A stretch of 6,886 nt of DNA from Phycisphaerales bacterium UBA2218 (GTDB lineage: Bacteria > Planctomycetota > Phycisphaerae > Sedimentisphaerales > Anaerobacaceae), in assembly GCA_002327785.1 (NCBI GenBank), contig DCUI01000043.1, positions 1 through 6,886 of the forward strand, written 5' to 3'. Positions 5,504 through 6,886 of the stretch are shown piece after piece. The position numbers and the translations under genes were made by a program. Under the pieces are notes generated by a model, which searched no databases, had not been told where the DNA came from, and saw only the letters and a program-made list of their open reading frames with translations. The stretch's first letter is position 1. Every line of letters begins with the position of its first letter.

Positions 5504-6691
5504 TCACGCATAGGCCCGCTCGTAGATTGCGGCGGCGTCCTCGACGGTCAGCCGGATCGGCGTCAGCTCGAACAACTTGCCCATCGTATGGAAGGAGTTC
5601 TCCGCGAGCTTCCGCAGGTCGCCGCGCTGAATGCCGAAGCGGCTGAGCCTTTGCTCCTTCAGGCCGACTTTGCGAATGAGTTTCTTGAGCCCGGTGATGA
5701 AGGCCATCGCCTGGTCCTTTCTGGACAGCCCGTCGATCTTCTCGCCCATCGCTCGTGCGAGGTCTGGGAAACGATTCGAGTTCCGCTCGGCCAGATAGCT
5801 GAAGTAGGCGACCGAAAGCATCGTCAGGCCGGCGCCGTGCGGAACCTCCGGAAAGTGCGCGCTCAGCGCGTGCTCCATCGAGTGGTGCGAGATGCAGCAG
5901 GAGAGGGACTCGCAGATGCCCGCTTCCGTGCTGGCCCAGGCGAGCTTCGTGCGGGCCTCGATATTGCGGCCGTCCTTCACCGCAATGGGCAGGTGCTTCC
6001 TGATGAGGCGGATCGCTTCGAGGGCCAAGTGGTCGCTCGTCGGCTGGTTCACGTTCGCAAGATAGCACTCGACGGAATGGAAGAAAGCGTCCATGCCCGT
6101 GTAGGCTGTCTGCTTGGGCGGAACGCTCAGCATCAGCTCGGGATCGACGATGGACAGCCTGGGGAACGTCAGGGGGCCGCCCCAGCCGATCTTCTCGTTC
6201 GTGTCGGTCTTGGTAATGACGGTCCAGGGATCGGCCTCGGTCCCGGTGCCCGCGGTCGTCGGGATCGCGACGATCGGCAGGGCGCCTTTGGCGGGGGTTT
6301 TGCCCTTGCCGCTGCCGCCCCAGAGGTAGTCCCAGTACTTTCCAGGGTTCTTGGCCATCACGGCGATGCTCTTGGCCGAGTCAATCGTGCTGCCGCCGCC
6401 TAAGCCCAGGACGAAGTCGCACTTGTTCGCTCTGGCGACCTTCGCCCCTTCCTCGACGTGCTCGACGAGCGGGTTCGGCTGGATCTTGTCAAACACGACG
6501 GACGAGGCGCCATTGCTCTTGAGCAACTGCGTGACCCGCTTGAGGTAGCCCTGTTTTCGCATCGCCCCGGAGGCCCCGATGACGATCAATGCCTTCTTGC
6601 CCGGCAGGAACGGCGTCGTCCCCAGCTCCGTGAGCTTCCCACACCCAAACAAGATTCGCGTCGGCATATAGAGACTGAAATTCAGATTCAT
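5504..6691 (-). CDS. Iron-containing (group III) alcohol dehydrogenase
   Basis: This 395-residue cytoplasmic oxidoreductase is expected to interconvert alcohols and aldehydes or ketones with NAD(P)(H). The N-terminal nucleotide-binding domain shows FGCGKL (15-20) and GGGSTIDSAK (98-107), then IPTTAGTGTEAD (143-154). The C-terminal helical domain supplies the predicted metal ligands D201 and H205 (GMDAFFHSVE), H270 (HHSMEH) and H285 (VPHGAG), matching the Asp-His-His-His set of E. coli FucO. The end (LTVEDAAAIYERAY) is also typical. The length is normal and all ligands are present, so it should be active. The true substrate cannot be told: butanol, propanediol/lactaldehyde, ethanol and others occur in this family. 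AAGGAG (6697-6702) lies 5 nt before the ATG, which fixes the start. It probably leads a unit with the outer-membrane protein gene. Confidence 0.95.
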   Translation of the reverse strand: MNLNFSLYMPTRILFGCGKLTELGTTPFLPGKKALIVIGASGAMRKQGYLKRVTQLLKSNGASSVVFDKIQPNPLVEHVEEGAKVARANKCDFVLGLGGGSTIDSAKSIAVMAKNPGKYWDYLWGGSGKGKTPAKGALPIVAIPTTAGTGTEADPWTVITKTDTNEKIGWGGPLTFPRLSIVDPELMLSVPPKQTAYTGMDAFFHSVECYLANVNQPTSDHLALEAIRLIRKHLPIAVKDGRNIEARTKLAWASTEAGICESLSCCISHHSMEHALSAHFPEVPHGAGLTMLSVAYFSYLAERNSNRFPDLARAMGEKIDGLSRKDQAMAFITGLKKLIRKVGLKEQRLSRFGIQRGDLRKLAENSFHTMGKLFELTPIRLTVEDAAAIYERAYA

Positions 6692-6703
6692 CGTAGCTCC
6701 TTC

Positions 6704-6716
6704 TACACAAGGTGTA
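6704..6716. promoter_or_regulatory. Short inverted repeat abutting the dehydrogenase ribosome binding site
   Basis: TACAC (6704-6708) and GTGTA (6712-6716) are exact reverse complements with a 3-nt loop. The repeat ends one base upstream of the AAGGAG site. It could be an operator or a small hairpin affecting ribosome access, but 5-bp arms are short enough to arise by chance. Confidence 0.3.
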
Positions 6717-6759
6717 TGTCCATATTTGTTTGGCGACTATCTTAACGAATTTCACGCCG

Positions 6760-6859
6760 GATGCACGCCGATTTCCACAGATTTTCAACCGGGAACTGTT
6801 GTTCCACCACAGAGGACACAGAGGCCACAGAGAAAATGGAACCGCAGATGAACGCCGAT
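6760..6859. repeat. Imperfect direct repeat GATGNACGCCGAT flanking the 9-bp tandem units
   Basis: GATGCACGCCGAT (6760-6772) and GATGAACGCCGAT (6847-6859) differ at one base and sit on either side of the 9-bp tandem run. CCACAGA also follows the first copy (6775-6781). The arrangement suggests a composite dispersed repeat rather than a coding or regulatory site. Confidence 0.55.
6807..6833. repeat. Three tandem 9-bp units (CCACAGAGG type)
   Basis: The units CCACAGAGG (6807-6815), ACACAGAGG (6816-6824) and CCACAGAGA (6825-6833) lie head to tail. The run looks like the CACAGAGGACACAGAG-type dispersed sequence that I recall from intergenic DNA of planctomycete-like and other environmental genomes. 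It is non-coding here. Confidence 0.75.
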
Positions 6860-6868
6860 GGACCCAGC

Positions 6869-6883
6869 CCGGCCTTCGGCCGG
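6869..6883. repeat. Perfect palindromic hairpin CCGGCC-TTC-GGCCGG
   Basis: The exact 6-bp GC-only arms (6869-6874 and 6878-6883) flank a 3-nt loop at the right window edge. No T-run is visible, though only three bases remain after it. It may be a transcription end of a gene beyond the window or the end of the dispersed repeat. Confidence 0.6.
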
Positions 6884-6886
6884 AAC

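Larger units (their letters stand above)
6692..6886. other. Upstream region of the dehydrogenase gene with dispersed-repeat-like DNA
   Basis: No gene is seen in these 195 bp. The proximal part (6692-6750) is AT-richer and would hold the dehydrogenase promoter; a -10-like TAAGAT occurs on the - strand without a good -35 box. The distal part (about 6755-6886) is a patchwork of short repeats: an imperfect direct pair, a 9-bp triplicate and a terminal palindrome, each listed separately. Confidence 0.5.

Noticed and set aside
5588..6403. A 271-codon + strand frame opposite the dehydrogenase
   Set aside because: The - strand frame carries all the dehydrogenase motifs; the + strand product resembles no family and is a composition artefact.
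6807..6833. CRISPR array
   Set aside because: The 9-bp units are contiguous with no spacers and only three copies.

Overview
The window is about 6.9 kb of GC-rich (roughly 60% by eye) bacterial DNA. It holds one gene fragment on the + strand and six genes on the - strand. A predicted outer-membrane beta-barrel protein points to a Gram-negative (diderm) cell. The protein styles and the short dispersed-repeat families between genes resemble environmental Planctomycetota (Phycisphaerae-like) genomes, but that placement is an inference from memory and is not proven here.

Layout, left to right: (1) 1-368 (+), the 3' end of a TIM-barrel sugar isomerase/epimerase-like gene, cut by the window edge. 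(2) 369-631, a convergent intergenic gap packed with small perfect inverted repeats. (3) 632-1234 (-), a MarC-family multi-pass membrane protein. (4) 1272-3029 (-), a short-form alpha-glucan (glycogen) phosphorylase with an intact PLP lysine motif. (5) 3030-3332, a 303-bp leader upstream of the phosphorylase with two overlapping, mutually exclusive hairpin options. (6) 3333-3986 (-), an orphan NarL/FixJ-type response regulator with a good sigma-70-like promoter at 4066-4094. (7) 4241-4426 (-), a 61-residue single [4Fe-4S] ferredoxin. (8) 4587-5462 (-), an outer-membrane beta-barrel protein of unknown function. (9) 5504-6691 (-), a group III iron-type alcohol dehydrogenase. (10) 6692-6886, a leader plus a patch of dispersed-repeat-like sequence.

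The - strand genes are transcribed right to left in the order adh, outer-membrane protein, ferredoxin, response regulator, glgP, marC. The short gaps adh-OMP (41 bp) and glgP-marC (37 bp) suggest two co-transcribed pairs. The ferredoxin, the regulator and glgP each have 160-303 bp of upstream DNA and may be separate units. Taken together the genes suit a fermentative or low-energy physiology: breakdown of stored glucan, alcohol/aldehyde redox, ferredoxin electron transfer, and a response regulator that could control some of it. No histidine kinase is visible, so the shared regulation is an inference.

I found no tRNA, rRNA, CRISPR array, transposase, phage gene or clear defence system. The window looks mostly like ordinary chromosomal metabolism. 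The less ordinary parts are the structured intergenic repeats, the uncharacterised outer-membrane protein beside the dehydrogenase, and the ferredoxin's missing disulfide partner.
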